64,000 nucleotides of DNA from Chromatiales bacterium (ex Bugula neritina AB1) (GCA_001730015.1 MDLA01000205.1:1-64000); one strand, 5' to 3'; numbered from the stretch's first letter, positions 52,890 through 62,281 are shown. Notes: generated from the letters alone by a model not told the origin. Translations and numbers: made by a program.

Positions 52890-53315
52890 GTGGCTAAAGA
52901 CTACCCGCGCAGCTATCGTGTTGCAGACCAGATTCAGCGTGAGCTATCCGGAATAATCCGCTTTGGCGTGAAAGATCCCAGAGTCCCGTCAACCCTGACG
53001 ATCGCAGGCGTTGAGGTCAGTAAAGACCTCTCCAGCGCAAAGGTCTTTGTTTCCATGTTCGGCATGGAAGAAGATCAGGAGATACGTGAAGAAGCAGTTA
53101 TTGCCCTGAACAAAGCCTCGGGTTATCTGCGCAGGCAACTGGGCAGTAGAATGCGCTTGCGTATCGTGCCTACGCTGCATTTTCGTTACGATTCCGTCCA
53201 GGAAGACGCCGTTCGAATGTCATCACTGATCGATGATGCCGTGCGTTCCAATACCACCCCCGACGACTCCGCCGAAATCGACCCCGGCCTCAACCGTCCC
53301 GCCGGCGATGCCTGA
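52890..53315 (+). CDS. rbfA: 30S ribosome-binding factor RbfA
   Basis: A 141-residue KH-like factor for late 16S rRNA 5'-end processing. The start GTG 52890 (AKDYPRSYRVADQIQREL) has GGAAG upstream. The core includes DPRVPSTLTIAGVEVSKDLS and LRLRIVPTLHFRYDSV; the Pro/Asp-rich tail goes beyond the core. Its end overlaps or abuts truB. Confidence 0.95.
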   Translation: MAKDYPRSYRVADQIQRELSGIIRFGVKDPRVPSTLTIAGVEVSKDLSSAKVFVSMFGMEEDQEIREEAVIALNKASGYLRRQLGSRMRLRIVPTLHFRYDSVQEDAVRMSSLIDDAVRSNTTPDDSAEIDPGLNRPAGDA

Positions 53316-53316
53316 T

Positions 53317-54252
53317 ATGCGCGCGCTTGACGGATTACTGCTGCTCGACAAACCTGTCGGCTGCACTTCAAATGGTGTGCTGCAGCAGGTCCGGCGTCTG
53401 TTCGGCGCGAAAAAGGCCGGGCACACTGGCAGCCTCGATCCCTCAGCAACCGGCATGTTGCCGATTTGCTTCGGTGAAGGTACAAAGTTGTGCGCGTATT
53501 TGCTCGACGCCGAAAAAACCTACGAAGTTGAAGGCGTATTGGGCCAGTCAACCGACACGGAAGACGCAGATGGCGAGATTGTTGCCGAAGGTCCGGTACC
53601 GGCTATCACACAGGCACAGATGCACCAGACAGTGCAGGGGTTTCTGGGTCATAGCATGCAGGTGCCGCCCGCGTACTCGGCAATTAAGCGCAACGGAGTC
53701 AGAGCGCATAAGCTGGCACGTAAAGGGGTTGAAGTACAGCTTGAGCCGCGCGCAATTGAGGTGAAATCGATCGAGCTGCTAGCATTCAGCGCTGATCGTT
53801 TCAGTCTGCGGCTGTGCGTTTCCAAAGGAACCTATATTCGCTCGATTGTGCGTGATATCGGTGACAGCTTCGGCTGCGGTGCGCATGTCAGCCGGTTGCG
53901 GCGGGTGTCAGTATCGCCTTTTGAGCAGCAGCGTATGTACAGCATCGATGAGATTCAACAGATCGAAAACAAAGATTCACTGTTGCTGGCGGTCGATGAA
54001 GTGATCAGTGACTGGCAAAGCCTGACGCTCGACAGCGAGCGTGCCATGTTGTTTCGTCATGGTGCGAAGCCACAGATCGACTACGCTGTAGAGACAACGT
54101 CAGCCAGTGCTGACACAGCAGAGGATCAATCCGGTGGTCCATCGAAAGATCTTCTGCGAATCTATGATCCGAGTGAAAAATTCCTCGGTCTGGGAAAAAT
54201 TTCTGACGGACGTCTTGAAACCGTCCGTATTATTGGCGGCCAGCTGCAATGA
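53317..54252 (+). CDS. truB: tRNA pseudouridine(55) synthase TruB
   Basis: Makes pseudouridine 55 in the T loop of tRNAs. From ATG 53317 it has 311 residues. The catalytic Asp is in GHTGSLDPSATGMLP; DKPVGCTSN, YEVEGVLGQSTDTEDADGE and GTYIRSIVRDIG are also present. The C-terminal PUA-like part is near RIYDPSEKFLGLG. An in-frame ATG at 53308, inside rbfA, is an equally possible start; neither has a clear ribosome site, so reinitiation after rbfA is likely. Confidence 0.94.
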   Translation: MRALDGLLLLDKPVGCTSNGVLQQVRRLFGAKKAGHTGSLDPSATGMLPICFGEGTKLCAYLLDAEKTYEVEGVLGQSTDTEDADGEIVAEGPVPAITQAQMHQTVQGFLGHSMQVPPAYSAIKRNGVRAHKLARKGVEVQLEPRAIEVKSIELLAFSADRFSLRLCVSKGTYIRSIVRDIGDSFGCGAHVSRLRRVSVSPFEQQRMYSIDEIQQIENKDSLLLAVDEVISDWQSLTLDSERAMLFRHGAKPQIDYAVETTSASADTAEDQSGGPSKDLLRIYDPSEKFLGLGKISDGRLETVRIIGGQLQ

Positions 54253-54321
54253 CCGGTATAACCGCCATTTTTCATGGCTGCGGCAACTGCCGTGGCAAAC
54301 ATTCATCATTGGAGATGACAC

Positions 54322-54594
54322 ATGGGTTGTTTAAGCGCCGAAAGAACGGCGGAGATTGTTGACGAATATAAGCGAGACTCCTCGGACACGGGGTCACCAG
54401 AGGTACAGGTAGCATTGTTGTCCGCCAGAATTATTCACCTGACCGAGCACTTCCAGGTTCACAAGCACGATCATCACTCCCGTCGTGGACTGCTGCGTAT
54501 GGTCAATCAACGCCGCAAACTGCTCGACTACCTGAAGCGAAAAGATCTCTCTCGCTATCAGGACTTAATCAAGCGACTAGGTTTGCGCCGCTAG
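54322..54594 (+). CDS. rpsO: 30S ribosomal protein S15
   Basis: A 90-residue S15, starting MGCLSAERTAEIVDEYKRD and ending LIKRLGLRR, with the rRNA-binding HDHHSRRGLLRMV segment. GGAG stands nine bases before ATG 54322. It is followed after 35 bases by pnp, the conserved pairing in which both mRNAs are usually processed between the genes; no hairpin is obvious here. Confidence 0.98.
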   Translation: MGCLSAERTAEIVDEYKRDSSDTGSPEVQVALLSARIIHLTEHFQVHKHDHHSRRGLLRMVNQRRKLLDYLKRKDLSRYQDLIKRLGLRR

Positions 54595-54629
54595 ATCCGG
54601 CCTCCCAGACAGAAACTCAAGGACTTATA

Positions 54630-56741
54630 GTGACTCACGTAAGCAAAACATTTCAATTTGGCGACCATGAAGTCGTCATGCAAACCGGGGAGATCGCCAG
54701 ACAGACCTCCGCGGCCATAATGATCAGCGTCGGTGACACCGTCGTACTGGTATCAGCAGTCGGGAAAAAAGATGCTAATCCGAATGTCGATTTTTTCCCG
54801 CTGACAATCAACTACCAGGAACGCACCTATGCCGCCGGTAAAATTCCCGGCGGCTTTTTCAAGCGGGAAGGCCGGCCTGCAGAAAGCGAAACACTGACTT
54901 CGCGACTGATCGACCGCCCGTTGCGCCCGCTGTTTCCAAAAGGCTTTCGCAACGAAGTGCAGATTATCGCAACGGTTATGTCACTGGACCCTGAAATCCA
55001 GGCTGATATCCCGTCTCTGATTGGCGCCTCCGCAGCACTGGCGTGTTCCGGTATGCCATTCGCCGGTCCAATCGGTGCTGCCCGGGTCGGGTACATCGAC
55101 GGAAACTATGTATTGAACCCGACGGCATCGCAGGTAGTTGAATCAGATCTCGACCTCGTCGTCGCCGGTACTGAAAATGCGGTATTAATGGTTGAGTCGG
55201 AAGCCGCGGTGCTGCAGGAAGAGGTCATGCTCGGCGCCGTTATGTTTGGTCATGAGCAAATGCAGACAGCAATTGCAGCGATCACCGAAATGGCAGCCGA
55301 AGTCGGCGCTGAAGCCTGGGACTGGCAGGCGCCGGTCAGCAACGATGCACTGGCCGCAATTGTCTCCGAAGCCGCTGAATCCGGATTGGCAGCAGCCTAC
55401 ACCACTGCCGATAAAATGGAACGGCAGCAGAAAGTCGGTGAAGTCCGTGATGCGGTCGTCGCGCAGCTGGCAACCGGTGAAGATAATGCGCCGAGTGAGG
55501 GTGAAGTCAAAGGTGCTTTTTCCAGCCTCGAAAAAAGTCTGGTACGCGGCCGGATTCTCGCCGGCGAGCGGCGTATAGATGGCCGCGATACCCGTACTGT
55601 AAGACCCATTGCGGTCAAAACCGGAATTCTCCCGCGCGTCCATGGATCGTCACTTTTCACCCGTGGTGAAACACAGGCCATAGTAACGGCAACTCTCGGT
55701 ACCACCCGCGATGCTCAGATTATCGATGCGCTGGAAGGCGAGCGACGTGATGCGTTTATGCTGCATTACAACTTCCCTCCGTACTGTGTTGGCGAAACCG
55801 GATTTGTCGGTTCCCCCAAGCGTCGTGAAATCGGTCATGGCAGGCTGGCTCGTCGAGGCGTAGCAGCGGTTATGCCGGACGATGAAGTATTCCCGTACAC
55901 CATTCGTGTGGTATCGGAAATCACTGAATCCAACGGTTCCAGTTCCATGGCCAGTGTGTGTGGATCGAGCCTGGCAATGATGGACGCCGGCGTGCCATTG
56001 AGAGCACCGGTAGCCGGTATTGCTATGGGCCTGATCAAAGACGATAACCGCTTTGCCGTTCTGAGCGATATTCTCGGCGACGAAGATCACCTTGGCGACA
56101 TGGATTTCAAAGTAGCGGGCACAGAAGACGGTGTTACCGCGTTACAGATGGATATCAAAATTGATGGTATCACTCGTGAAATCATGGAAGCTGCGCTGGA
56201 ACAGGCTAAAGAAGGTCGTCTGTTCATACTAGGCGAAATGAATAAGGTTCTGTCGTCACCACGTGAAGAGCTTTCCGAGCATGCTCCGCGTTTCATCACC
56301 ATAAAGATCCACCCAGAGAAAATTGCTGCGGTCATCGGAAAAGGCGGCGCAGTTATTCGTGCACTGACCGAAGAGACCGGTGCAACAATCGATATCGGTG
56401 ATGATGGTGTGATCAAGATAGCCTCCAGCGATCGCGTTGCCGGTGAAGAAGCTCGTCGACGTATAGAGCAGATCACCGCTGATGTAGAAGTCGGTACTAT
56501 CTACGAAGGCAAGGTCCAGAAGATCATGGACTTCGGCGCTTTTGTAAATATCCTGCCGGGTAAAGACGGTCTGGTGCATATCTCGCAAATCTCTGAAAAC
56601 CGCGTACAGAACGTGGCAGATGAGCTGAGCGAAGGGCAGACAGTTCGCGTGAAGGTGCTCGAAGTAGACAAGCAAGGCCGGATCCGCCTGAGCATGAAAG
56701 CCGTTACTGCCGAAGAAGCCGAAGCACCGGCTGAATCGTAG
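54630..56741 (+). CDS. pnp: Polyribonucleotide nucleotidyltransferase (PNPase)
   Basis: A 703-residue 3'-5' phosphorolytic exoribonuclease, part of the RNA degradosome. Start GTG 54630 has AAGGA upstream. Two RNase PH domains are visible (first: FFPLTINYQERTYAAGKIPGG in part; second: TRGETQAIVTATLGT), with catalytic Asp residues in DEDHLGDMDFKVAGT. Then a KH domain (IHPEKIAAVIGKGG) and an S1 domain (GKVQKIMDFGAFVNILPGKD). The length matches the family. Confidence 0.97.
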   Translation: MTHVSKTFQFGDHEVVMQTGEIARQTSAAIMISVGDTVVLVSAVGKKDANPNVDFFPLTINYQERTYAAGKIPGGFFKREGRPAESETLTSRLIDRPLRPLFPKGFRNEVQIIATVMSLDPEIQADIPSLIGASAALACSGMPFAGPIGAARVGYIDGNYVLNPTASQVVESDLDLVVAGTENAVLMVESEAAVLQEEVMLGAVMFGHEQMQTAIAAITEMAAEVGAEAWDWQAPVSNDALAAIVSEAAESGLAAAYTTADKMERQQKVGEVRDAVVAQLATGEDNAPSEGEVKGAFSSLEKSLVRGRILAGERRIDGRDTRTVRPIAVKTGILPRVHGSSLFTRGETQAIVTATLGTTRDAQIIDALEGERRDAFMLHYNFPPYCVGETGFVGSPKRREIGHGRLARRGVAAVMPDDEVFPYTIRVVSEITESNGSSSMASVCGSSLAMMDAGVPLRAPVAGIAMGLIKDDNRFAVLSDILGDEDHLGDMDFKVAGTEDGVTALQMDIKIDGITREIMEAALEQAKEGRLFILGEMNKVLSSPREELSEHAPRFITIKIHPEKIAAVIGKGGAVIRALTEETGATIDIGDDGVIKIASSDRVAGEEARRRIEQITADVEVGTIYEGKVQKIMDFGAFVNILPGKDGLVHISQISENRVQNVADELSEGQTVRVKVLEVDKQGRIRLSMKAVTAEEAEAPAES

Positions 56742-56775
56742 AAGGATAACCTGCCTGCTACCTGGCGGGCAGCTG

Positions 56776-56809
56776 AGCCGGGCGGAAATTCTATCCCGTC
56801 CGGCTTTTT
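56776..56809 (+). terminator. Terminator after pnp
   Basis: AGCCGGGCGG (56776-56785) pairs with CCGTCCGGCT (56796-56805), with one mismatch or G-T pair, followed by a run of five T. It ends the long rimP-to-pnp series. The 148 bases from here to tadA show nothing else. Confidence 0.8.
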
Positions 56810-56957
56810 ACTTATTCACCCGTGAGGCGCACTGCCGCCATTTATCAAGGCGCTTTTAGAGCCCTTTAAACCTGAGCCTGCGAATGCATCGAGCGGTACA
56901 GGCAATTTAAAAGCTCAGACCCAACCAAACCCGGTTATATTACTCAAGGCCAACCAG

Positions 56958-57422
56958 GTGAGCGTCGAACCCGTGGATCATGAACGCCATATGCACCGCT
57001 GTCTGGAGCTTGCGCAACGCGCCGCAGCGCACGGTGAAGTGCCCGTAGGTGCGGTGATTGTTCAGGGTGGAAATGTTATTGCAGAGGCTTGCAACCAGCC
57101 CATCGGCCGCTGCGACCCGACGGCCCACGCCGAAATATGTGCGATCCGTCTGGCAGCAACCGTGGTCGAAAACTACCGGCTGGTCGGCTGCACCATTTAC
57201 AGCAGTATCGAACCCTGTCTGATGTGTGCAGGCGCTGTTATGCACGCACGACTTGATCGAATAGTTTATGGCGCACCGGAGCCTCGTGCCGGAGCGGTGA
57301 GCGGGAATGTAAACTATTTTGACGCACTGCAGCATTTCCACAAAATTGAAGTGATCGGAAACATCCTGAGTGATGAATCGCGTGCGCTGATTCAAAAATT
57401 TTTCAGAGATCGCCGAAAGTAG
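56958..57422 (+). CDS. tadA: tRNA-specific adenosine deaminase TadA
   Basis: Converts A34 to inosine in tRNA-Arg(ACG). It has 154 residues, with the zinc/catalytic site PTAHAEICAI (HAE) and EPCLMCAGA (PCxxC) complete and GEVPVGAVIV upstream. The start is GTG 56958 or GTG 56973; the first keeps the usual short N-terminal lead. It lies beyond the pnp terminator and so has its own promoter. Confidence 0.94.
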   Translation: MSVEPVDHERHMHRCLELAQRAAAHGEVPVGAVIVQGGNVIAEACNQPIGRCDPTAHAEICAIRLAATVVENYRLVGCTIYSSIEPCLMCAGAVMHARLDRIVYGAPEPRAGAVSGNVNYFDALQHFHKIEVIGNILSDESRALIQKFFRDRRK

Positions 57423-57604
57423 AGCGCTAATTTCCAGGTCGTTGATTCAGGTTAAGATTTTTGCTGACGATACATCTTTAGTACTGAAAAATTTCGATCA
57501 AAGTACCAGACCGGAGGATCGTAACCGTAGTCGAGTATTCCTACTCGGGCAGTCAAATCGACATGCAGAATCCGGCAGCCAACTCGTGATTAGGGTGTAT
57601 TCCT

Positions 57605-57910
57605 GTGGGCGTAACGATAGAACAATCAAGCAACGGTGAAGAGACCACCGTCAGTGTTGCAGGACGCTTCGACTACCGTGTGTATGACTCATTCAAGGCA
57701 TCGTATAGTTCCCTGCCTGAGCAGAATACGCAAATTAATATAGATCTGAGTGCTACAGATTCCATGGACAGCAGTGCATTGGGTATGTTGTTGATGCTGC
57801 GTGAGCATGTCGGCCGGGCGGCAAAGATTTTGCTGGTGAATCCGACTCCCGATGTAAAACGTGTACTTTCTATCGCCAACTTCGACAAGCTGTTTTCCAT
57901 ACAATCCTGA
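57605..57910 (+). CDS. STAS-domain anti-anti-sigma factor
   Basis: A 101-residue single STAS domain (VTIEQSSNGEETTVSVAGRFD). The phospho-acceptor site is DSMDSSALGMLLML, with Ser at the usual place near residue 58. It would bind and release an anti-sigma or similar kinase depending on phosphorylation. The start is GTG 57605. The kinase-like gene follows 10 bases later, so they form a partner-switch pair. No phosphatase of the SpoIIE/PP2C type is present in the window. Confidence 0.88.
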   Translation: MGVTIEQSSNGEETTVSVAGRFDYRVYDSFKASYSSLPEQNTQINIDLSATDSMDSSALGMLLMLREHVGRAAKILLVNPTPDVKRVLSIANFDKLFSIQS

Positions 57911-57920
57911 ATTAGCGTCA

Positions 57921-58415
57921 ATGCAGTCCGAACTAGTTAGAAACTCCTGGCACTGGAGGTACAGTGCAGCCGAATTGAAAAGCGTCGATCTGATCGCCAA
58001 TCAGGTCGAGGCCATTTGCCAGCAATGTACTGTTGATTCTGCCCGACCACGCCTGCATATGGTGCTCGGTGAGTTGATGATGAACGCCATCGATCACGGG
58101 CTGCTGCAGCTCGACTCCGATATAAAAAGTGAGCCAGGCGGCTTTGATCGCTATCAGGCCGAACGTTTGCTTCGCCTGGAGCGCTTAATGGTTGGAACGG
58201 TTCGCGTCACTGCTGATAAAGAAAATGACAAACTCCTGCGGATTGCTATTCAGGATAGTGGCAAAGGGTTCGACTACAAGCAGGTGCTCTCTGGACAGCC
58301 GGAAATAGATTGCCTTCACGGTCGCGGATTACTGATTGCACGCCATTTGTGTGAATCAATGAAGTATGTCGGCTGTGGTAATTGTGTCGTTGTAGAATTT
58401 TCTATATCAAACTAG
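57921..58415 (+). CDS. HATPase_c anti-sigma-type serine kinase
   Basis: A 164-residue GHKL ATPase-fold protein like RsbW/SpoIIAB. The N box is LGELMMNAIDHGLL (residues of about 50-63), the G1 box IAIQDSGKGFDY and the G2 region LHGRGLLIARHLCESM. It would phosphorylate the STAS partner encoded just upstream (10-base gap) or hold a sigma factor. An insert of about 40 residues between the N and G1 boxes (SEPGGFDRYQAERLLRLERL) is longer than in plain RsbW. I use ATG 57921; the longer frame runs back through the STAS gene. Confidence 0.85.
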   Translation: MQSELVRNSWHWRYSAAELKSVDLIANQVEAICQQCTVDSARPRLHMVLGELMMNAIDHGLLQLDSDIKSEPGGFDRYQAERLLRLERLMVGTVRVTADKENDKLLRIAIQDSGKGFDYKQVLSGQPEIDCLHGRGLLIARHLCESMKYVGCGNCVVVEFSISN

Positions 58416-58484
58416 AAACCGGCCTGCTCAGAGGGTTGGGGTACTGCTTCAATACAGTGCAAACATTGCTCTAATTCTAAACCC

Positions 58485-58937
58485 TCAGCTGTCTGCGGTT
58501 ATCTCTACTTCCAATGAAGCGCCGTTCAGGCCGGTCACCGTTACCCGGGTATTAACCGGCGCATCCGTTCCCACTACACGCCATCGGCTGTTGTCGATTA
58601 TAGCCGCGCCAGTACCATTGACAATAGCCTCGCTTAACGTCACCTCACGGCCTATATGAGAATCTCCGCGCCGGTTCAGTGAAGGCTGATCGCTGTTGAT
58701 GTCGCGCTTGAAAAACACCCGCCCGGCCAGAGTGGTGGCAACCGTCAGCATGGCAAACAACGCAACTTGCAGTTCCCAACCGAGGATCGGAATCAGAAAG
58801 GTAATCAGACCGGTCAGTATGGCTGCCGTGCCGGGCCACAATAGAAATGTTGTCGGTGCAAACAGCTCGATGGCACACATCAGTACGCCTGCCGTCAGCC
58901 AGTGCCACGGAGACAGTTCCCCGGTGATAAAATCCAT
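58485..58937 (-). CDS. NfeD-like membrane protein
   Basis: A 150-residue protein with three to four membrane helices (WHWLTAGVLMCAIELFAPTTFLLWPGTAAILTGL in pieces, then VALFAMLTVATTLAG) and a C-terminal OB-fold-like domain (residues of about 92-150, GREVTLSEAIVNGTGAAII). NfeD proteins are paired with stomatin-like proteins and are thought to help their oligomers in membranes. It lies 11 bases downstream of the stomatin-like gene, read leftward, so they form an operon. Confidence 0.9.
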   Translation of the reverse strand: MDFITGELSPWHWLTAGVLMCAIELFAPTTFLLWPGTAAILTGLITFLIPILGWELQVALFAMLTVATTLAGRVFFKRDINSDQPSLNRRGDSHIGREVTLSEAIVNGTGAAIIDNSRWRVVGTDAPVNTRVTVTGLNGASLEVEITADS

Positions 58938-58948
58938 TTTAAAATCCC

Positions 58949-59875
58949 TTATTTTTTATCAGTATCGCTGAGCGCTGATTTCGCCAGTTCCGCAATTCCA
59001 CCGATGCTGCTAATCAGACCACTTGCTTCCAGAGGCATATAAATAGTTTTCTGGTTGGGTGACAGTGCCATCTCTTTAAGGGATTCTACATATTTTTGTG
59101 CGATAAAATAATTTAGTGCCTGTTGATCGCCTTCACCAATAGCGTCTGAAACCAGTGTCGTTGCGCGAGCCTCTGCCTGAGCCTCGCGCTCACGAGCTTC
59201 AGCGTCTCGAAATGCTGCCTCTCTGCGCCCCTCAGCCTGCAATATGGTAGCTTCCTTTTTACCCTCCGCAATGAGAATCTCAGCCTCCCGTTCGCCGCTG
59301 GCATTGAGAATAGCAGCGCGCTTCTCACGCTCGGCTTTCATCTGCTTTGCCATTGAATCGACCAGATCCCGGGGCGGTGCAATATCTTTGATTTCGATAC
59401 GATTGATTTTAACGCCCCATGGGGAGGTCGCATCTTCTACAACCGTCAGCAATCGCGTATTGATCTGATCGCGGTGCGACAGCAGCTCATCGAGGGTCAT
59501 AGAGCCCATAACGGTCCGGATGTTGGTCATAACCAGATTGATTATCGCCGATTCCAGCTTGTTGACTTCATAAGCGGCTTTGGCGGCATCGAGTAGCTGA
59601 TAAAACACAACGCCATCCACCTGAACCACCGCGTTGTCTTTTGTGATTACGTCTTGTGATGGAACCGCGTGTACCTGTTCCATCATATTCATTTTATGTC
59701 CGATCTGATCGAAAAATGGCACAATCAGATGCAGACCCGGTCTTAACGTACGCGTATATTTACCGAACCGCTCTACGGTATATTCTTTGCCCTGCCTGAC
59801 TATTTTTACAGCCGTAGCAATAACGACAACAGCCAGCACCAGCAAGGCTAATACGAAGCCAGAGAAAAAATTCAC
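58949..59875 (-). CDS. qmcA: SPFH/Band 7 stomatin-like protein (QmcA type)
   Basis: A 308-residue membrane-anchored SPFH protein. It has one N-terminal helix (SGFVLALLVLAVVVIATAV), the Band 7 domain (EYTVERFGKYTRTLRPGLHLIVPFFD), and a long Glu/Ala/Arg-rich coiled coil (about 190-250, REKRAAILNASGEREAEIL). It forms large rings and is linked to membrane microdomains and FtsH. Its operon with the NfeD-like gene is typical. The start is ATG 59875. Confidence 0.92.
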   Translation of the reverse strand: MNFFSGFVLALLVLAVVVIATAVKIVRQGKEYTVERFGKYTRTLRPGLHLIVPFFDQIGHKMNMMEQVHAVPSQDVITKDNAVVQVDGVVFYQLLDAAKAAYEVNKLESAIINLVMTNIRTVMGSMTLDELLSHRDQINTRLLTVVEDATSPWGVKINRIEIKDIAPPRDLVDSMAKQMKAEREKRAAILNASGEREAEILIAEGKKEATILQAEGRREAAFRDAEAREREAQAEARATTLVSDAIGEGDQQALNYFIAQKYVESLKEMALSPNQKTIYMPLEASGLISSIGGIAELAKSALSDTDKK

Positions 59876-59944
59876 CGTGATACTCTCAGGATGGGGTTTT
59901 TCAGTTTATATCAAGTGTTCTGGCTTCTACATGGAAATACAACA

Positions 59945-60658
59945 ATGAATCTCTCCGAGATGGGTATAGCGGCAATCACCTTTGATCTGGATGACACGCT
60001 GTGGCCCTGTGCCCCCGTCATTTCACATGCTGAATCGGTCTACATGCAATGGCTGGCAGAGCATTGTCCGGCAGCGCTCGCTGAGCACGAGGAAGAATCA
60101 CTACGAGCCATACGCCATGCAATGCTTGACCGCAGACCGGAGCTCGCCAGTGATGTCAGTGAGTGGCGCAGGCAGGCTACACGCGAGTTGCTGCAGCGGT
60201 ATGGCGGTGACGAAGCACTGGCTGAAGCCGGGTTCCAGGCGTTTTACCAGGCGCGGCAGGGTGTTACGTTTTACGATGAAGTGTTGTCATCGCTGCAGGA
60301 TTTATCGTTTCACTACCGGCTGGGTTCAATTACCAACGGCAATGCAGATCTAGCGGAAATCGGTGTCGATCATCTGTTTGATTCAGCGCTCTATGCGACG
60401 CTTGAGCTGCCAGCCAAGCCCGCGCGCGGAATTTTTCTGCGCGCCTGTGAGGAACTCGGTGTTTCACCACAAGCCGTGCTGCATGTCGGCGATAACGCCT
60501 ATACTGATGTTGAAGGGGCGCGCCAGGCTGGTTGCCGTACCGCCTGGATCAATCGTGGCGGGCTGGTGTACCCGGATGATATAGACCCGGCAGATATAAA
60601 TATTACCAATCTAACAGAATTGCTCGCACTGGCACCGGCTATCGTACGTCCGGCTTAA
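59945..60658 (+). CDS. HAD-superfamily phosphatase (YigB-like)
   Basis: A 237-residue HAD hydrolase of the REG-2/YigB type. Motif I is ITFDLDDTLWPC with the nucleophile Asp; motif II GSITNGNADL; Lys in LPAKPARGIF; motif III/IV LHVGDNAYTDVEGARQAG. A helical cap lies between motifs I and II. Likely a small-molecule phosphatase; the substrate is unknown. I use ATG 59945; a longer frame from 59891 starts with atypical residues. Confidence 0.87.
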   Translation: MNLSEMGIAAITFDLDDTLWPCAPVISHAESVYMQWLAEHCPAALAEHEEESLRAIRHAMLDRRPELASDVSEWRRQATRELLQRYGGDEALAEAGFQAFYQARQGVTFYDEVLSSLQDLSFHYRLGSITNGNADLAEIGVDHLFDSALYATLELPAKPARGIFLRACEELGVSPQAVLHVGDNAYTDVEGARQAGCRTAWINRGGLVYPDDIDPADINITNLTELLALAPAIVRPA

Positions 60659-60704
60659 TTTGCCTTACCGGAATAACATTGCTGAATGGTGAAACGATTG
60701 CTGC

Positions 60705-61481
60705 TTACTCCGTCAGTTGCAGTACCGTTTTTTCCAGCAGCGCCAGCTGCTCGGGGGACGACAACCGGTGGTCGCCGTTTTTAACAAGAGTCAACTGAAT
60801 ATCTGATGAGGTAATTGCCTGCATCAATTCTATAGATAATTCATAGGGCACGTCGATATCAGCGTCGCCGTGCAAAAGCCGTACAGGTGCATTTATAGGG
60901 ATCGGGCCGGTTAGCACACAGTGTTTGCGGCTGTTTTCGATTAACTGAAGGCTAATCGGGTAGGGTGTGCCATCGTCGTATTCAGAGGGAACTAACAGGT
61001 TTTCCCCGTTGTGCAGCTGTTGCTGCTGTTTGCTGGTCAAACGCTGAAGCAGCAGCCGCTCTGTGAAATCCGGCGCAGCGGCAATAGTTATCAGGCCGGC
61101 GATTCGAGACGGTCGCTTCACTGCGGCGAGAGTTGCAATCCAGGCTCCCATACTAGACCCGACCAGAATAATTTTTTTATCAGGGCAAAACTGGTCAAAC
61201 ACCGTAAGCGTATCAGTAAGCCAGTGATCTATATTTCCATCGACGAACTCACCTTCAGAGATGCCGTGCCCGGAGTAGTCAAAACGTGTATAGGAAATTT
61301 CGTGGCGGCGGCAAAGCAGCTCCAGCGCCAGCGCCTTGCTGCCTCCCATGTTTGATTTAAAACCACCACAGAAAAGCACTGCAGGGCGTGAATCGCTTGC
61401 TGATGCCAGCGATTCAACCAGGGCAATGCGCGTGGCTTGATCAGAGGTACCGTATTGGCTATTGAGAAATCGTGGAGTCAC
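60705..61481 (-). CDS. Alpha/beta hydrolase
   Basis: A 258-residue serine hydrolase of the alpha/beta fold. The nucleophile elbow is LVGSSMGAWIATLAA (near residue 103), the oxyanion strand VLFCGGFKSNMGG, the acid in LLHGDADIDVPY, and the His in VKNGDHRLSSPEQL. There is no signal peptide, so it is cytoplasmic. It resembles the bacterial acyl-protein-thioesterase-like/ABHD10 group; the substrate is unknown. It is convergent with the HAD gene and 24 bases downstream of the esterase gene start-to-stop direction, in the same leftward unit. Confidence 0.83.
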   Translation of the reverse strand: MTPRFLNSQYGTSDQATRIALVESLASASDSRPAVLFCGGFKSNMGGSKALALELLCRRHEISYTRFDYSGHGISEGEFVDGNIDHWLTDTLTVFDQFCPDKKIILVGSSMGAWIATLAAVKRPSRIAGLITIAAAPDFTERLLLQRLTSKQQQQLHNGENLLVPSEYDDGTPYPISLQLIENSRKHCVLTGPIPINAPVRLLHGDADIDVPYELSIELMQAITSSDIQLTLVKNGDHRLSSPEQLALLEKTVLQLTE

Positions 61482-61505
61482 TGGCGATGCTACTCCTTAG
61501 AGGTG

Positions 61506-62156
61506 CTAATTTTCGAGTGAGTCAATCACACTCACCAGAGGTTGCCAGACATTGTCGAGCATAATGACCTGTGCTTTTTCATTGGGGTGGATACCATCAC
61601 TTTGAAACCATTCCATCGACTTTTCCAGCCCTTCAAGAAAAAACGGAATCAGCTGTGCGTTGCTTTCTTCAGCTGCGGTGACAAAAGTCTTACTGAACAA
61701 GCGCGTATAAGCCGCACCGTAGTTACTTGGTATTTTCATACCGAGAATAATAACTGTTGCATCGCTGTCGGCTGCCATCTGTGACATCTCGATCAGATTC
61801 TGCTTCATTTTTTTCAACGACAAACCGCGCAGACCGTCGTTGCCGCCGAGTTCTATGAGGACAATTTCAGGTTGATATTCTTTAAGCAGAGCCGGTAATT
61901 TTGTTAATCCGTTGGCCGTTGTATCGCCGGAGACACTCGCATTGATTACGTTGTACTGGTAACGCGTGCCATCCAGCCGGTGTTGTAATCCGGCCACCCA
62001 TCCATCTTCTACCGCCATACCATAGGCAGCGCTGAGGCTGTCACCGACAACCAGTATTTTTTTATCTTGAGCGGTGGCTGTTGCTGTTGCCAGAGACAGG
62101 AAAATGACACACAACAGGGCAGCGAAGCGGTGACTCAGGGTGCTTGTTATTTTCAT
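61506..62156 (-). CDS. tesA: SGNH/GDSL esterase, TesA type
   Basis: A periplasmic multifunctional esterase/thioesterase of about 216 residues. The signal peptide ends near ATATA/QDKK. Block I is VVGDSLSAAYGM (catalytic Ser), block II SVSGDTT, block III GGNDGLRG, and block V DGIHPNEKAQ (Asp, His). I chose ATG 62156 because AAGG stands five bases upstream; ATG 62168 or 62192 would add residues before the signal peptide and lack a site. It is divergent from the YbbA-like ABC genes, as in E. coli tesA-ybbA-ybbP. Confidence 0.92.
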   Translation of the reverse strand: MKITSTLSHRFAALLCVIFLSLATATATAQDKKILVVGDSLSAAYGMAVEDGWVAGLQHRLDGTRYQYNVINASVSGDTTANGLTKLPALLKEYQPEIVLIELGGNDGLRGLSLKKMKQNLIEMSQMAADSDATVIILGMKIPSNYGAAYTRLFSKTFVTAAEESNAQLIPFFLEGLEKSMEWFQSDGIHPNEKAQVIMLDNVWQPLVSVIDSLEN

Positions 62157-62281
62157 CTTTACCTTCATGTTGGTGTATTCAGGATATTTCAAGTCAACCA
62201 GAACGTTTTTGCACGACGCAGCGCTGTTTTTTTATCTTAGTGCGGCGGGAAGATGGACTGATTTAACAAGATAGTCACGTT

